Origin: an uncultured Clostridia bacterium
GTDB lineage: Bacteria; Bacillota; Clostridia; Christensenellales; Borkfalkiaceae
Direction of reading: 5' to 3'
Length of the DNA stretch: 33,723 nucleotides
Assembly (NCBI GenBank): GCA_947627125.1
Contig: CANQUY010000002.1
Location: forward strand, 1 to 33,723
Made by a program: the position numbers and the translations under genes. Positions 13,114 through 23,081 of the stretch are shown one piece after another (the stretch's first letter is position 1; every line of letters begins with the position of its first letter). The notes beneath the pieces are model-generated. The model saw nothing but the letters and a program-made list of their open reading frames with translations. It did no database searches and was not told where the DNA came from.

Positions 13114-13160
13114 CGGTGGTTTTGCTTTTGGTGGAAGAAATGGGAGTCCGTTGATATACG

Positions 13161-13193
13161 GGAAATACCTGCGGACATGCCGCAGGTATTTCC
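13161..13193. terminator. Hairpin after the GH3 operon
   Basis: A perfect 14-bp stem GGAAATACCTGCGG with its complement and a 5-nt loop lies 35 nt after the stop of the last operon gene. No T-run follows on the minus strand, so it may protect the 3' end or act as a weak terminator. Confidence 0.45.
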
Positions 13194-13227
13194 TTTCTAA
13201 GGAGGAAAGATAATATCTTAAGTATGA

Positions 13228-13899
13228 TCAGAAGATACTGCCGCCGCGGGAGGACGGATTGTCCGTCTTAGGCTCCCATGTGACCTCCGCCACCGTTTCG
13301 AGCTTGACGCAATCCACGGTGGGTCCGCCCGTACTTCCGTTTTTAAACGTATTGGGAAGTACGATGAGCGACAGGGTATTCATCCCCTCTTTCAGCTTGA
13401 TATTGGTCGAAACCGTCTTATCGTAGAACTTCATTTCGTCCATGGAAGAATTTTCGACATATATCGTCTGATAGGAGATATCTGCGTCATTCAATTTTAC
13501 GGCAAAGGACGTGGGATCGAGAGAAAGAGCGCCGAGTTCGGAGCCAAGTCGAAGCACGATGGCGGCGGAAGCTTCCTTGTCTGCATTGAATACGAAATCC
13601 AGCCTGAGGTTCGCGCTATAGGTATACCCGACGTAATAGCCGTTGCTCCAACCTTTCGCCTTTTCCGCTTCGGTCCCTTGCCCATAGATCATCTCAACGC
13701 CGCCCTGGTCGGAAGAGATCCCCGCGCCCTGTACGTTGTCGAGGTCGATATACTCCGCCTCGAGAACATAGGATCTTACGCCCGCCTGTCCCGAGCCGCC
13801 GCCGTTTTCTCCGCCGTTGTCCGTTGAAGTGCAACCCGCCATGAGTGCACATGCAGCCAGTGTCGCAAGCGCGAGCGCGGCAAAATTTTTAACTTTCAT
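13228..13899 (-). CDS. Lipoprotein with carbohydrate-binding-module-like domain
   Basis: This 223-residue secreted lipoprotein has a signal peptide ending in the lipobox LMAGC (Cys23) and a Gly/Ser/Asn linker to about 40. One beta-sandwich-like domain follows (VLEAEYIDLDNVQG, ASAAIVLRLGSELGALSL, GMNTLSLIVLPN, TVDCVKLE), with the opening EAE and closing VDCVKLE signature of CBM6/35-like galactose-binding folds. It probably binds glycan at the cell surface next to the GH3 enzymes. The ATG overlaps the 3' end of the GH3 gene by 11 nt and has AGGAGC 9 nt upstream. It is the last gene of the operon. The CBM assignment is by pattern only. Confidence 0.8.
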   Translation of the reverse strand: MKVKNFAALALATLAACALMAGCTSTDNGGENGGGSGQAGVRSYVLEAEYIDLDNVQGAGISSDQGGVEMIYGQGTEAEKAKGWSNGYYVGYTYSANLRLDFVFNADKEASAAIVLRLGSELGALSLDPTSFAVKLNDADISYQTIYVENSSMDEMKFYDKTVSTNIKLKEGMNTLSLIVLPNTFKNGSTGGPTVDCVKLETVAEVTWEPKTDNPSSRGGSIF

Positions 13900-16834
13900 C
13901 TTGTTTTTGCTCCTTTTTATGTTTTTTGACGATTTTTACAACAGTCACCGCCGAGAGAGCCGCAGCCGCCGCAAAGATAATGCAGTCGGCGACGATGATC
14001 CATACGACCCACACGGGCGTGGTATATCCCCAAACGACGTCGGCGCCGTAACCGTTCATCGCGCACGAATTTGCGACCGTATAGAGGATATTCTTTGCCG
14101 CACGGCGGATACAGGAAATATCTGTGGGGGTCGTGACGGAAGTGGGGCTCTTACCCGCCGAGAGATTTAAATCTCCTCCCGCACGGATCATCTGGTCGGC
14201 GTCCATATAGCTTTTGAGGTTAAAATCGGTGATCACCGTGCCCTCAAAGCCCCATTCGTTGCGCAGAAGTTCTGTGAGAAGCGCATAGCTGCCGCCCGTC
14301 CATGTGGTGCCGATACGGTTGAAAGAGGACATCACGCCCGTTGTGCCGCCGACTTTTACGCTGTGTTCGAACGGGACAAAGTAGATCTCGCGCATCGCCT
14401 GTTCGTTTGTCCAAGTGATGAGCCCCGTCTTGTCGCGCTTGGTTTCCTGTTCGTTGAGCGCAAAATGTTTTACGAACGTATACACACCCTTGGAGCGCGC
14501 GCCCTTGATCACGTTTTCCGCCAGAATACCTGAAAGCAGTCCGTCCTCGCTGTAATATTCAAAGTTCCTGCCGCCGAATTGGGAGCGATGCAGATTGACA
14601 GCGGGCGCATACCAGCCGGAGTACGGCCTCCCGTCGCCGTCCTCGTTGCCTACAAGGCCCTCGTTGCCGATCATTCTGCCCATCTCCTCGGCAAGTTCTC
14701 TGTTCCATGAAGAGCCGAGCACGGTTTCACTCGCATAGTAGCATGTGTCATATACGGCGCTGTCGCCCATAAACAGGGCGTAACCCATGGGACCGTCGGC
14801 GTCCGTTGTGAGCGGCTTGTCGATCCCGTCGAGCGCGAGCGTCCTGAAGTTGCCCGTTGAAATGAGCGTCACCATCTGCCCGACCGTAAGCTGGTCCATG
14901 AGCTGCTCCCAGAGCGGGTCGGAAAGATCTTTTCCGATCAGATCGGCGAGCTTGACCTGCGTATCGTCGCGGCGCAATTCTTTTTGGCTCTGCGTGGGAG
15001 CTTCCGACGCATACCACGGGTCGCTCTCCTTGTCATTCAGTTTGTAATTGACCCCGTTCACGATCGCTTCGGAAGCCTCGCGGCCGTCCGACGCACCGTA
15101 GAGCACATTGTAATTTTCAAAGTTATTCTTTCTCGAGAGATATTCCGCAATTTGCCCGCTCACATCGTCGAAAAGGTTTTCGATCTTCGTCCCGGTTGCG
15201 GCATCTGTTTCGTATCGGACGTCTTCACCGAGCGAAAAAGTGAAAGATATGACGTCGCTTTCCGCCCAACAGTGAGAGCCGTTGCCGATGTAAACGGTAT
15301 ATTCTCCCGCCTCGAGTTCGTATCCACGAAAACCGTTTCCGTTGGCGTCCGCATAATCGTAGGAAGCCATGGAGCGGACGTCGAGGGTAAGCGTTACGGT
15401 ATCTTCTCCCCCCGACGGAATGAGCGCGGTTTTGCGGAAATCACCCAAAACGATATGAGGTTTTTCGATCCCGCCGTCGTAAGGAGCGGAATACCACAGC
15501 TGTACAACGTCCTTTCCCGCCATGCCGCCCGTGTTTTTGACGGTCACGTCAAAGGAGAGTGTTCCGTCGGAGGACAGAGCGGGCGCGTTGCCGTTTTCCG
15601 CTTCCCGCACAAAGGACGTATAGCTCAGCCCGTAGCCGAAAGGATAGACGACGTTTTCTTCATACCAATCTCCGCCCGCCTCCTTGGCTCTCGTTTCATA
15701 GTAACGGTATCCGAAGTAGATCCCCTCGCGGTATTCCACAAAATAGGCGTCGCTCGTCTTACCCTTATAGGTATAGCGGTTGCCGTTTTCGGAGAGATAG
15801 TTGCCGAAATTCTGAAACGTAGGATCGTCTTTGAAATTCCTCGCATACGTATCTACTGTCCTGCCCGAGGGGTTCGTCTTTCCGACGAGCACCCTTCCGA
15901 GCGCCATCACGCCCAAATTCCCGGGATCGCCGATCCAGACTGCTGCCTTGATGTTCTCATGATAGGCATAATGGGACGGGTCGTCGAGAAAGCCGAGCTC
16001 GATCGGCGAAGCGCTGTTGATGACGACAACTACTTTTTTGAAGTTTGAACACGCCTCTTCGAGCATATCGGTTTCGTTGCGGTCGAGCTGGAGATAGTGA
16101 TCGTCTGCACTGCGCGCCCCGGGGATGGGCGTCGAGCTGTTCCAATCCGTATAGGAGGAACCGTTCCAGAACATGGTACGCGGCAGGTCATACCCCTCTC
16201 CGCCGATGCGGGAGAGTACGACAAGGGCGGCGTCGGAATATTCCGCATAGCTGCTGCGCACGTTCTGCGGGTACGGCAGGGGGGCTTCCGCAATGGGGAA
16301 GCCCGTAACGACGTCGCCCATGGCGGGAACGTCAGGCCTGCCGCTGCCCGATTGGCCGCTCTCGTAGTAGGCTTTCAGGGTGGGGTTGCACTGTAAACCT
16401 ACCGCCTCAAGGCTGCCGTACAGATCCGCTACCTCATCGGAACTTGCGCCCGCGTTTGAGCCCGAGCCGCCGAGAACGAGATCGACGGAATTCTTCCCGA
16501 AAACCGAGATCTTGCCGCTTGAAAGGGGGAGTGCGGCGTCATCGTTCTTGAGGAGAACAAATCCTTCTTCGCAGATCCGTTCGTTGAGCCCGTTTGCCGC
16601 AGCGAGGACTTCATCTTTGCTCCCGTAATCGGAAGTATAGTATTGATACGCAGAGGGATCTCCGCTCTTGAGATATGTTTCACTGCCGCCGAGCATGGAA
16701 CAGACGGTGTAATACAGAAATGAATTTTGTGTGATCACGATGGAAATGATGAGCAAGAGCACGAAAAGCACCGTGAAGATGCCCGACCACACGATGAGAG
16801 GCTTTGTCAGATCATTTTTCTTCATTGTCAACAC
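13889..16834 (-). CDS. Domain-permuted GH3 glycosidase, anchored at both ends
   Basis: This 981-residue glycoside hydrolase family 3 enzyme (beta-glucosidase-like) has its domains in reversed order. After a membrane segment (about 12-35) comes the GH3 C-type domain (ICEEGFVLLKNDDAALPL, about 85-400), then a fibronectin-III-like domain (about 430-530), then the TIM barrel. The barrel holds YAPAVNLHRS, FVKHFALNEQ and the nucleophile Asp870 in GTVITDFN. A second membrane segment (about 941-967) and a basic tail follow, so the catalytic part is held outside between two anchors. The GTG at 16834 is preferred over the ATG at 16825 because AAAGGAGG lies 9 nt before it, inside the upstream gene (23-nt overlap). 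The substrate cannot be told. Confidence 0.93.
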   Translation of the reverse strand: MLTMKKNDLTKPLIVWSGIFTVLFVLLLIISIVITQNSFLYYTVCSMLGGSETYLKSGDPSAYQYYTSDYGSKDEVLAAANGLNERICEEGFVLLKNDDAALPLSSGKISVFGKNSVDLVLGGSGSNAGASSDEVADLYGSLEAVGLQCNPTLKAYYESGQSGSGRPDVPAMGDVVTGFPIAEAPLPYPQNVRSSYAEYSDAALVVLSRIGGEGYDLPRTMFWNGSSYTDWNSSTPIPGARSADDHYLQLDRNETDMLEEACSNFKKVVVVINSASPIELGFLDDPSHYAYHENIKAAVWIGDPGNLGVMALGRVLVGKTNPSGRTVDTYARNFKDDPTFQNFGNYLSENGNRYTYKGKTSDAYFVEYREGIYFGYRYYETRAKEAGGDWYEENVVYPFGYGLSYTSFVREAENGNAPALSSDGTLSFDVTVKNTGGMAGKDVVQLWYSAPYDGGIEKPHIVLGDFRKTALIPSGGEDTVTLTLDVRSMASYDYADANGNGFRGYELEAGEYTVYIGNGSHCWAESDVISFTFSLGEDVRYETDAATGTKIENLFDDVSGQIAEYLSRKNNFENYNVLYGASDGREASEAIVNGVNYKLNDKESDPWYASEAPTQSQKELRRDDTQVKLADLIGKDLSDPLWEQLMDQLTVGQMVTLISTGNFRTLALDGIDKPLTTDADGPMGYALFMGDSAVYDTCYYASETVLGSSWNRELAEEMGRMIGNEGLVGNEDGDGRPYSGWYAPAVNLHRSQFGGRNFEYYSEDGLLSGILAENVIKGARSKGVYTFVKHFALNEQETKRDKTGLITWTNEQAMREIYFVPFEHSVKVGGTTGVMSSFNRIGTTWTGGSYALLTELLRNEWGFEGTVITDFNLKSYMDADQMIRAGGDLNLSAGKSPTSVTTPTDISCIRRAAKNILYTVANSCAMNGYGADVVWGYTTPVWVVWIIVADCIIFAAAAALSAVTVVKIVKKHKKEQKQDES

Positions 16835-19800
16835 GCGAGGTATCCTCCTTTTTGCGTTTGCCGCGCATCAGAAGGACGCCGCCGAGAACGCAAACGGTAG
16901 CCAGGAACACTCCCGCGCCGCCGAGGCCGATGACGCCGCCGCAGCCGCCCGAATTACCGCCCGCCTGTCCCTCGTCGATGTGAAGGGTCAGCGTGATCTC
17001 ATCGCCCACTTTCCCCTCTGCGGAAGCGACGACCGTAAAGGTGTAATCGCCCGCCTTGGAGGGAGTACCTGAGATGACGCCGTTTTCGGAGAGCGTAAGT
17101 CCCTCGGGCAGAGCACTGCCCGCTTTCAACGTGTAAGAGATCTCACCCGCTCCCTGCGCCGTATCGACGCGGGCCGAGTAGCTCTCTCCCGTCCTTCCGT
17201 TCTGAAGCGTCGTTTCATTGAATGAGAGTCCGATCGTCAGGGTAAACTGTGCTTCAACGGGTTCGGTGAAGGGGGATGTCGCAATGACGGTAAAGGTATA
17301 ATCGGTCACTGCCTCGCGGGGTGTCCCCGTGATATAGCCGCCCGAAGTGAGCGTGAGGCCGTTGGGAAGTTTGCTCTCCTCGGAGAGCGCGTAAGTCACT
17401 TTGCCCTGCGTTTCGGCAGCGGGAAGTTTTTGCATATACGAAACGCCGAGTTTTCCGCCCGCAAGCGCACCGCCCGTAAAAGTCATTTCGTAGAAAACGT
17501 TGAGCTTGAACGGGAGCGTGACGCTTGGATATCCGCTTGCGCTCGCCGTGACGGAGAAAGCATAGTTCTCACAAACGGATGTCGGTGTTCCCGTGATCGT
17601 GCCGTCGGCATTCAGCGTCAATCCTGCGGGGAGCTTGCTTCCGCTCGCAAGCGCATAGGTGCAGGTGGGAAGCGCGCCGGTTGCGTTGGGGTTCACTACT
17701 TTTGCGCCTGCGACAGTGAGATTCGCAGCCTTGTTTACATAGATCGTGCCTAAATTTTCTTCCGCCTCATAGACGATGGCGCCGTTATAGCCGACGACAC
17801 TGATCGTAAACTCTGCTGTTCTTGAATAATCGTCGTATGTTGCCTTTACCTTGAAACGGAAGCTGTTGATCTCTTCTGTCGGGATACCGGAGATCTCACC
17901 CTGTTCGGAGAGCGTGAGCCCTTCGGGAAGTCTGCTCCCCTCCGCAATGGTATATTTGATCTCGGAATCGTCAATGTCGGGATAAAAGACGTCCGACAGC
18001 TTTGCATTTGCAACATTTGCCGTATAGGGCATTCCTGTGACAGCTCTCTCGAGAAGTCCGCCCGTGAAGGTCTGGATGGGTGTATGCTCGCCCTGCGGCA
18101 TGCTGTTGAGTGCGTTGGAATGCGCCTGCGCATAGAGCAAGTTATGCACTGCGTTGCGCAGACAGGTGATCGTCGTTGCGCTATCCTTATTGTAGTTGAG
18201 ATTTGCCCAACCGAGCGCAAGGGTGCCGCCCGCGCGGATCATTTGGTCCGCATTGGAGAGGTTGGAAGTGTCGCCGAGGTAGCTGTCCGTGACAACGGTG
18301 CCCTTAAAGCCCCATTCGTTGCGGAGAACTTCGGTAAGGAGTTCATAGCTACCGCCTGCCCACGTCGTGCCGATACGGTTGAGCGAGGACATAATGCCAA
18401 GCGCACCGCCCTCCTTCACACACACCTCAAACGACTTGAAGTAGAGTTCGCGCATCGACTGCTCATTTGCCCATGTGATGAGGCCGCAGCGGTTATTCTC
18501 GGAGTTGTTGAGCGCAAAGTGCTTGCAATAGACGAGAAGGCCTTTCTCTTGCGTACCCTTGACGGTATTTGCAGAGATCATGCCTGCGAGGAAGCCGTCC
18601 TCGGAATAGTACTGCGCATTCCGTCCGCCGAACTGCGAGCGGTGAAGGTTGACAGCGGGTGCATACCATGCGCCGATCTGATCGTTCCAGCCCCAAAGAG
18701 CATCTTCGCCGATCATCTTACCGTAGCGGTAAGCGAGATCGGTATTCCATGTCGAGGCAAGGAGCGCGGGGGTACCAAAGTGATAGTGGGTATCCTGTGC
18801 GCCGCCTTGCGGGACGAAATGGTTGACGTCGTCACAGTTCGTCATCGCCTTTACGCCGTATTCGGGGAAATCCTTGCCCGAGACATAGCTCCCTTTCGTG
18901 ACAAGTTCGATGAGCTGGTTGACGGAGAACTGATCGAGATATTGATCCCACTTGGGATCGTCAAAGTCAAGCCCGCGGAGATCCTCAAGTTTAATGCCGT
19001 TTCTGGCATTCGTCGTGGGCATCTCTTCCGTATAGTAAGGTTCACTCTTGTCCGCTTCAGGGTCGCGGGTCTGCTGCCCGTCCGTGACGAGCCATTCTTT
19101 CAGGCCGTTGATCACGTCCTCGGAAGCGGTGAGTTTGTAGTTGAATTTCGGCCAAGTCCCCTCCCAATCGCTACGGGAGAGATACTTCTGTCCGAGGTCG
19201 TCCGTGATATAATCGCTGACGTCATCAAAACGGTTCTCGACCTTGTTTCCCGTCGCCTCGTCTGTCTCATACTGAATGCCATTATCGAGCACATATGTGA
19301 CGGTTTCGATGGTTTCATGGGCATTCTTCATGAGCTTTACGACATAGTCGCCCGCATCGAGTTCATAGCCCTTGAAGCCGTTTTGGTTGGCGTCCGAATA
19401 GTCGTAAGAGGCCATGCTCTGCACGCTGAAGGAGAGCGTGAGTGTCTCCTCTTCGGCGGGTTCGAGCAGCTTTGTCTTTGCGAAAGCCGCGAGGACGACA
19501 TGTGCCTTTTCGACCTGACCGTTCTTGTATGGAGCGGTGTAGTAGACCTGTACGACGTCCTTGCCCGCGACGGAACCCGTGTTCTTGACTTTCACCTTGA
19601 GGGTGATCGTCCCGTCCTTTGTCAGAGTGCTGTTGCCGACGGGTTCCGCCGAAACGAGCGTCTGTTCAAAGGTCGTGTAACTCAGGCCGTACCCGAGCGG
19701 ATAGACGACGTGTGCGTCGTACCAACTATCCCAATTTGTTGTCGTCGTGCCGTGAATGTAGTCTTTGGACTTCCCCGCACTGCCGCCGCTTCCGTTCGGA

Positions 19801-20963
19801 AGAGCTTCATAGCTCGAGGCATCGAGATATTGTGCCTTTTCGGCCTCCGTCGCACTCGTATAAGAGGAATTCCCTTCAGTAAGTCCCCTCGTCTCCCAAT
19901 AACGGTAACCGACATAGATACCTTCATTATAGGTGACATAGTTGTTGACATATCCGCCGCCGCCAAGTCCCTCAGAACTCGGAAGATTTGCGTATTGGTT
20001 CCCCTTTTGGGAAGGGTTGACCTCCATAAGGTAGTTGCCAAAGTTCTGCCATGTGGGATCGAGTTTGAAGTCTCTTGCCCACGTATCCGTCGTGCGGCCG
20101 CTCGGGCTGATCTCCCCTTTCAGGATCTGGGCAACAGGTGAAGTGTTGTAGGGATCAGATATAAAGAATGCTGCCTTGATATTTTTTTGATAGGCATAGT
20201 GGCCGGGGTCATCCAAAAAGCCTGTTTCCATTGAGGACGGCGTGTGCAGAAGGACGATGACTTTTTCAAAGTTCTCTGCGCACATCTTTAAAAGATCTGT
20301 CTCGTTCTGGTCAAGCTGAAGATAGTGGTCATCTTTTGCCCTTGCGCCCGGAACAAGCTGGTCGGATTTATCCGTCCACTTTCCGTAACTCTCGCCGTCC
20401 CACATCATGGTGCGGGGATTGTCCCAACCTTCACGGCCCGCTCTGTAGAACACGACGATCGCGGCATCGTTGTAGTCCTTGAAAGAATCCTTGATATTCT
20501 GCGTATAGTTTTCGATCGGCGTTTCGCCCGTATTGAGACCTGCCGAAATCGCGTTGCCATAGCTCTGGGAATCTGCCCCTTTGCCGGAAAGATTACTGTC
20601 CGAATAAAAATTCGAAAGTATGTTGTTGACCTTGAATCCTGCTGCGCCGAACTCACCGGCATAGCTGTATCTTGCCGATGCCTTTCCGAAAATACTGACC
20701 TTGGAGCCCTCCGCAAGGGGCAGAGCGTTGTCCTCATTCTTGAGAAGGACCGCCCCTTCCGCCGTGATCTCCTTATCGAGATCCGTGGCGGCCGCGCTCA
20801 ACTCCTTTCTCGTGTCATATTCCGAAACATAGACATTTGGCTTGAGCGTTGCCGCCGCCGAGGCGGATACCCGTGAAGTCACGGGTATCACGATGCTGAG
20901 CGCCATTGCGCCCATCAGCGCAAAGGCCATCAATGGTTTTGTTTTAAAATTCTTGTTCGCCAA
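16812..20963 (-). CDS. Domain-permuted GH3 glycosidase with four Ig-like repeats and C-terminal anchor
   Basis: A 1383-residue surface enzyme. From the TTG start: signal peptide (1-36, ending near ASAAA), GH3 C-type domain (about 50-440), fibronectin-III-like domain (450-560), GH3 TIM barrel (about 660-945; YAPAVNLHRSQFGGR, YCKHFALNN, nucleophile Asp893 in GTVVTDSY). Four putative-Ig repeats with the LPEGLTLSEQGEISGIP signature (about 965-1330) come next, then a membrane anchor (1342-1366) and a basic tail. No LPXTG motif is present. TTG at 20963 is chosen because GAGGAGG lies 6 nt before it. An ATG at 20978 would give MRRCDL and has no ribosome-binding site. It starts 1 nt after the upstream stop. 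It is paralogous to the next gene, which lacks the Ig repeats. Confidence 0.93.
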   Translation of the reverse strand: MANKNFKTKPLMAFALMGAMALSIVIPVTSRVSASAAATLKPNVYVSEYDTRKELSAAATDLDKEITAEGAVLLKNEDNALPLAEGSKVSIFGKASARYSYAGEFGAAGFKVNNILSNFYSDSNLSGKGADSQSYGNAISAGLNTGETPIENYTQNIKDSFKDYNDAAIVVFYRAGREGWDNPRTMMWDGESYGKWTDKSDQLVPGARAKDDHYLQLDQNETDLLKMCAENFEKVIVLLHTPSSMETGFLDDPGHYAYQKNIKAAFFISDPYNTSPVAQILKGEISPSGRTTDTWARDFKLDPTWQNFGNYLMEVNPSQKGNQYANLPSSEGLGGGGYVNNYVTYNEGIYVGYRYWETRGLTEGNSSYTSATEAEKAQYLDASSYEALPNGSGGSAGKSKDYIHGTTTTNWDSWYDAHVVYPLGYGLSYTTFEQTLVSAEPVGNSTLTKDGTITLKVKVKNTGSVAGKDVVQVYYTAPYKNGQVEKAHVVLAAFAKTKLLEPAEEETLTLSFSVQSMASYDYSDANQNGFKGYELDAGDYVVKLMKNAHETIETVTYVLDNGIQYETDEATGNKVENRFDDVSDYITDDLGQKYLSRSDWEGTWPKFNYKLTASEDVINGLKEWLVTDGQQTRDPEADKSEPYYTEEMPTTNARNGIKLEDLRGLDFDDPKWDQYLDQFSVNQLIELVTKGSYVSGKDFPEYGVKAMTNCDDVNHFVPQGGAQDTHYHFGTPALLASTWNTDLAYRYGKMIGEDALWGWNDQIGAWYAPAVNLHRSQFGGRNAQYYSEDGFLAGMISANTVKGTQEKGLLVYCKHFALNNSENNRCGLITWANEQSMRELYFKSFEVCVKEGGALGIMSSLNRIGTTWAGGSYELLTEVLRNEWGFKGTVVTDSYLGDTSNLSNADQMIRAGGTLALGWANLNYNKDSATTITCLRNAVHNLLYAQAHSNALNSMPQGEHTPIQTFTGGLLERAVTGMPYTANVANAKLSDVFYPDIDDSEIKYTIAEGSRLPEGLTLSEQGEISGIPTEEINSFRFKVKATYDDYSRTAEFTISVVGYNGAIVYEAEENLGTIYVNKAANLTVAGAKVVNPNATGALPTCTYALASGSKLPAGLTLNADGTITGTPTSVCENYAFSVTASASGYPSVTLPFKLNVFYEMTFTGGALAGGKLGVSYMQKLPAAETQGKVTYALSEESKLPNGLTLTSGGYITGTPREAVTDYTFTVIATSPFTEPVEAQFTLTIGLSFNETTLQNGRTGESYSARVDTAQGAGEISYTLKAGSALPEGLTLSENGVISGTPSKAGDYTFTVVASAEGKVGDEITLTLHIDEGQAGGNSGGCGGVIGLGGAGVFLATVCVLGGVLLMRGKRKKEDTSRVDNEEK

Positions 20964-20964
20964 A

Positions 20965-22911
20965 TCACACCTCCTCATAACCGAAAGCATTGGTGTATGC
21001 AAACTGCAAGATAACACCGATCGCATGTGAGCTGTCCTTGGCATCGAACTGGGCCACTCTCACAAAGATATAATAGTACTCATTCTCTTCTCTTTCGAAT
21101 GTCAGAACGAAAGGAATGACCTCGCCGATCTCTTTGATATTGAGTTCTGCCTTTGCAACCTGTCCTGCAGTGGGATCCTCGGGATCCGTCGAAATGATGA
21201 CCTCAAGATACTGCTTGGGTTCCTCGTATGCATTGACGCGGTTGATGCAGTTGCCGTAAATGGTGAGCGTAGGATTTTCCGCATCGTAGTCGGGAAGATT
21301 GTTGATGTTGAGGACCATGTGTCTGGCGGAAGGATCGTCGCTCCATTTCGTCGCATAGCTTCCGAAAATGAACACGCCCTGATCGCCGAGCACGGTATAC
21401 TCGGGGCCGTATGACTCGGAAGGATTCTGCCACGTTGCACCGGTCGCACGGTAGCTGATGTCCACGGGTTCAGAGCCCTCTGCCGCCATGACCTGAGGAT
21501 CTCCGTTCGGATAGAGCTCAGACGCAACACCGAATACCATGTCGATCTTGACCTCTTCGGAGCCGTTATTCTCACGGAGAGCCCAACCCATCCAAGGGCT
21601 GCTGAGACCGATATTGACAGGGAAGTATTTTACGACGACCGAATTGGGAGCGACCTCGATCACGCCCGACGTGGACGCCATGAGGCAATAGGAAGCAAAG
21701 ACCTCGAGCTTCAAGGTCTGGGTATCGCTGTGATTCTTGAAAATGACCTTGCCCATGGCGCGGCTGTTAGGTGTCTTGAGATTGGATCCCTGAATGTTTT
21801 CTTCGCCATAGCCCTGCCAAGCGCTCTGGGAAGCAGGGATCGTTACGGTATATCCGGAAAGTCCCTGAAGGTCGGCGTCGCCGTTTCCGTCGGTGATTTT
21901 TGTCGTTGTGCAGCCTTTGCTGTTTGCATTATCTGCCGTCCAGACTGACGTGGAGAAGGATGAGTACACTGCGGTGTAGCTCGTTTCCTCTTCATCGCCC
22001 ATGGTGAAGGTGTATTCGTCGATTCCCATTTCACCAACTCTGTTGTTGAGATAACGATAATCCCAACCGACGAACGCTCTGCCCGATTCGGGAGTCGCCT
22101 TGATCGTGATCTGCGTACCGAATTTGAAATTATAGTTGGTGATCTTCGTCTCGTTGTTTTCAAATTCATCGGAAGCATAACCGCCTGCGGTCCCCTGCGG
22201 ATCGGAAACTTCACCCGCCTTCGTCACCGTCGCGCCGACGAGGGTAAGAGGATACAGCGTATCGGTGAAATTCGCCGTCGCCGTCACGTTGCTCGCGGGC
22301 ATCGTAAAGGTATAGCCATTGAGCGCAACGTCATCGTTGTCGAACGTCCATTCCGTGAGCGTCTTATGCGCGGGGGCGGTCGCCTCGAGGGTGACTTGCG
22401 TGCCCGCTTCCGCCTTTGTGATCGTTTCGCCGTCCGCATTCTTCGCAACGCCGTCCACGACCGTGATGGTATACTGCGTTTTGGGTCTGTCGTCCTCGAC
22501 GGATAGGATAAATTCCGCCGACTTCTTCCCCGTATCCGCCTTGATCACCGTTTCGCCCGCGCCATTGAGGGTCACGGTGGCCTTTGTCTTGTCGCCCTCT
22601 ACCGTGGCAACGTCGTGCTCGGTGCTTGTCCATGTGAGCGTGTATGAGGCGCCCTCGTCCGCCGTAACGACGGGGACGATCTCGAACGTGCCCTTGGTAA
22701 GGTTCATCGAAAGAAGCCCCTCAACGGCAGCATTGTTGTAGTTGAGTGCGACCGATTTTACCTCGGGTGTGACCGTACTCTGGTTCCCCGACCCGCCATC
22801 GTCAGGCTTCCCGCCGTCGTCTTGCTTTCCGCCGCAGCCCGCCACCGCGCATACGCCCAGCGCCATGACCGCGCTCAGGATAAGCGCCAAAAATTTGTTT
22901 CTTCCTGTCAT
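20965..22911 (-). CDS. Surface lipoprotein with InlB-type repeats, first gene of GH3 operon
   Basis: This 648-residue lipoprotein has signal peptide and lipobox AVAGC (Cys26), then a Gly/Asp/Ser linker. A Big-like domain at about 48-140 (LTWTSTEHDVATVEGDKTKA) and two bacterial/InlB-B-type repeats follow, at about 145-215 (GTQVTLEATAPAHKTLTEWT and YTFTMPASNVTATANF) and about 220-310 (FVGWDYRYL). The remaining 330 residues are beta-rich without a named domain and may bind glycan. The ATG has GGAGGG 6 nt upstream. It is first in the operon, behind a promoter with LytTR-like sites, and ends 1 nt before the GH3 start. By position it could serve as the substrate-capturing partner of the enzymes; that is inference. 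Confidence 0.85.
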   Translation of the reverse strand: MTGRNKFLALILSAVMALGVCAVAGCGGKQDDGGKPDDGGSGNQSTVTPEVKSVALNYNNAAVEGLLSMNLTKGTFEIVPVVTADEGASYTLTWTSTEHDVATVEGDKTKATVTLNGAGETVIKADTGKKSAEFILSVEDDRPKTQYTITVVDGVAKNADGETITKAEAGTQVTLEATAPAHKTLTEWTFDNDDVALNGYTFTMPASNVTATANFTDTLYPLTLVGATVTKAGEVSDPQGTAGGYASDEFENNETKITNYNFKFGTQITIKATPESGRAFVGWDYRYLNNRVGEMGIDEYTFTMGDEEETSYTAVYSSFSTSVWTADNANSKGCTTTKITDGNGDADLQGLSGYTVTIPASQSAWQGYGEENIQGSNLKTPNSRAMGKVIFKNHSDTQTLKLEVFASYCLMASTSGVIEVAPNSVVVKYFPVNIGLSSPWMGWALRENNGSEEVKIDMVFGVASELYPNGDPQVMAAEGSEPVDISYRATGATWQNPSESYGPEYTVLGDQGVFIFGSYATKWSDDPSARHMVLNINNLPDYDAENPTLTIYGNCINRVNAYEEPKQYLEVIISTDPEDPTAGQVAKAELNIKEIGEVIPFVLTFEREENEYYYIFVRVAQFDAKDSSHAIGVILQFAYTNAFGYEEV

Positions 22912-22967
22912 AAATTTCCCTCCGTTTTGTTGATTTTGACAGAATTCAGGAAAATTCTATCATCTGC

Positions 22968-22996
22968 CTTATACCATACCTGAAAATAGATTTCAA
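22968..22996 (-). promoter_or_regulatory. Promoter of the GH3 operon
   Basis: TTGAAA (-35, 22991-22996) and TATAAG (-10, 22968-22973) with a 17-nt spacer, about 50 nt upstream of the ATG at 22911. The imperfect hexamers suit an activated promoter. Confidence 0.75.
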
Positions 22997-23003
22997 CAAA
23001 AAT

Positions 23004-23035
23004 GGCTCAATCTTGCAAAAAAGCGGCTCAAACTT
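23004..23035 (-). promoter_or_regulatory. Direct-repeat site for a LytTR-type activator
   Basis: On the minus strand AAGTTTGAGCC and AAGATTGAGCC repeat in the same orientation with a period of exactly 21 bp, and each is followed by a T-rich run. The proximal copy ends 7 nt before the -35 of the GH3 operon. LytTR regulators such as AgrA bind pairs of about 9-bp direct repeats on one helix face, usually 21-22 bp apart, just upstream of -35. A LytTR regulator gene lies 1.4 kb upstream. Confidence 0.65.
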
Positions 23036-23081
23036 ATAAAATTCAATCTTTTTAGCGGGAAAGATGAAATTTTCTTGCAAC

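Noticed and set aside
18084..20141. 685-aa open frame opposite the large GH3 gene
   Set aside because: An antisense shadow of a GC-rich coding sequence; the GH3 gene's motifs and coupling are unambiguous.
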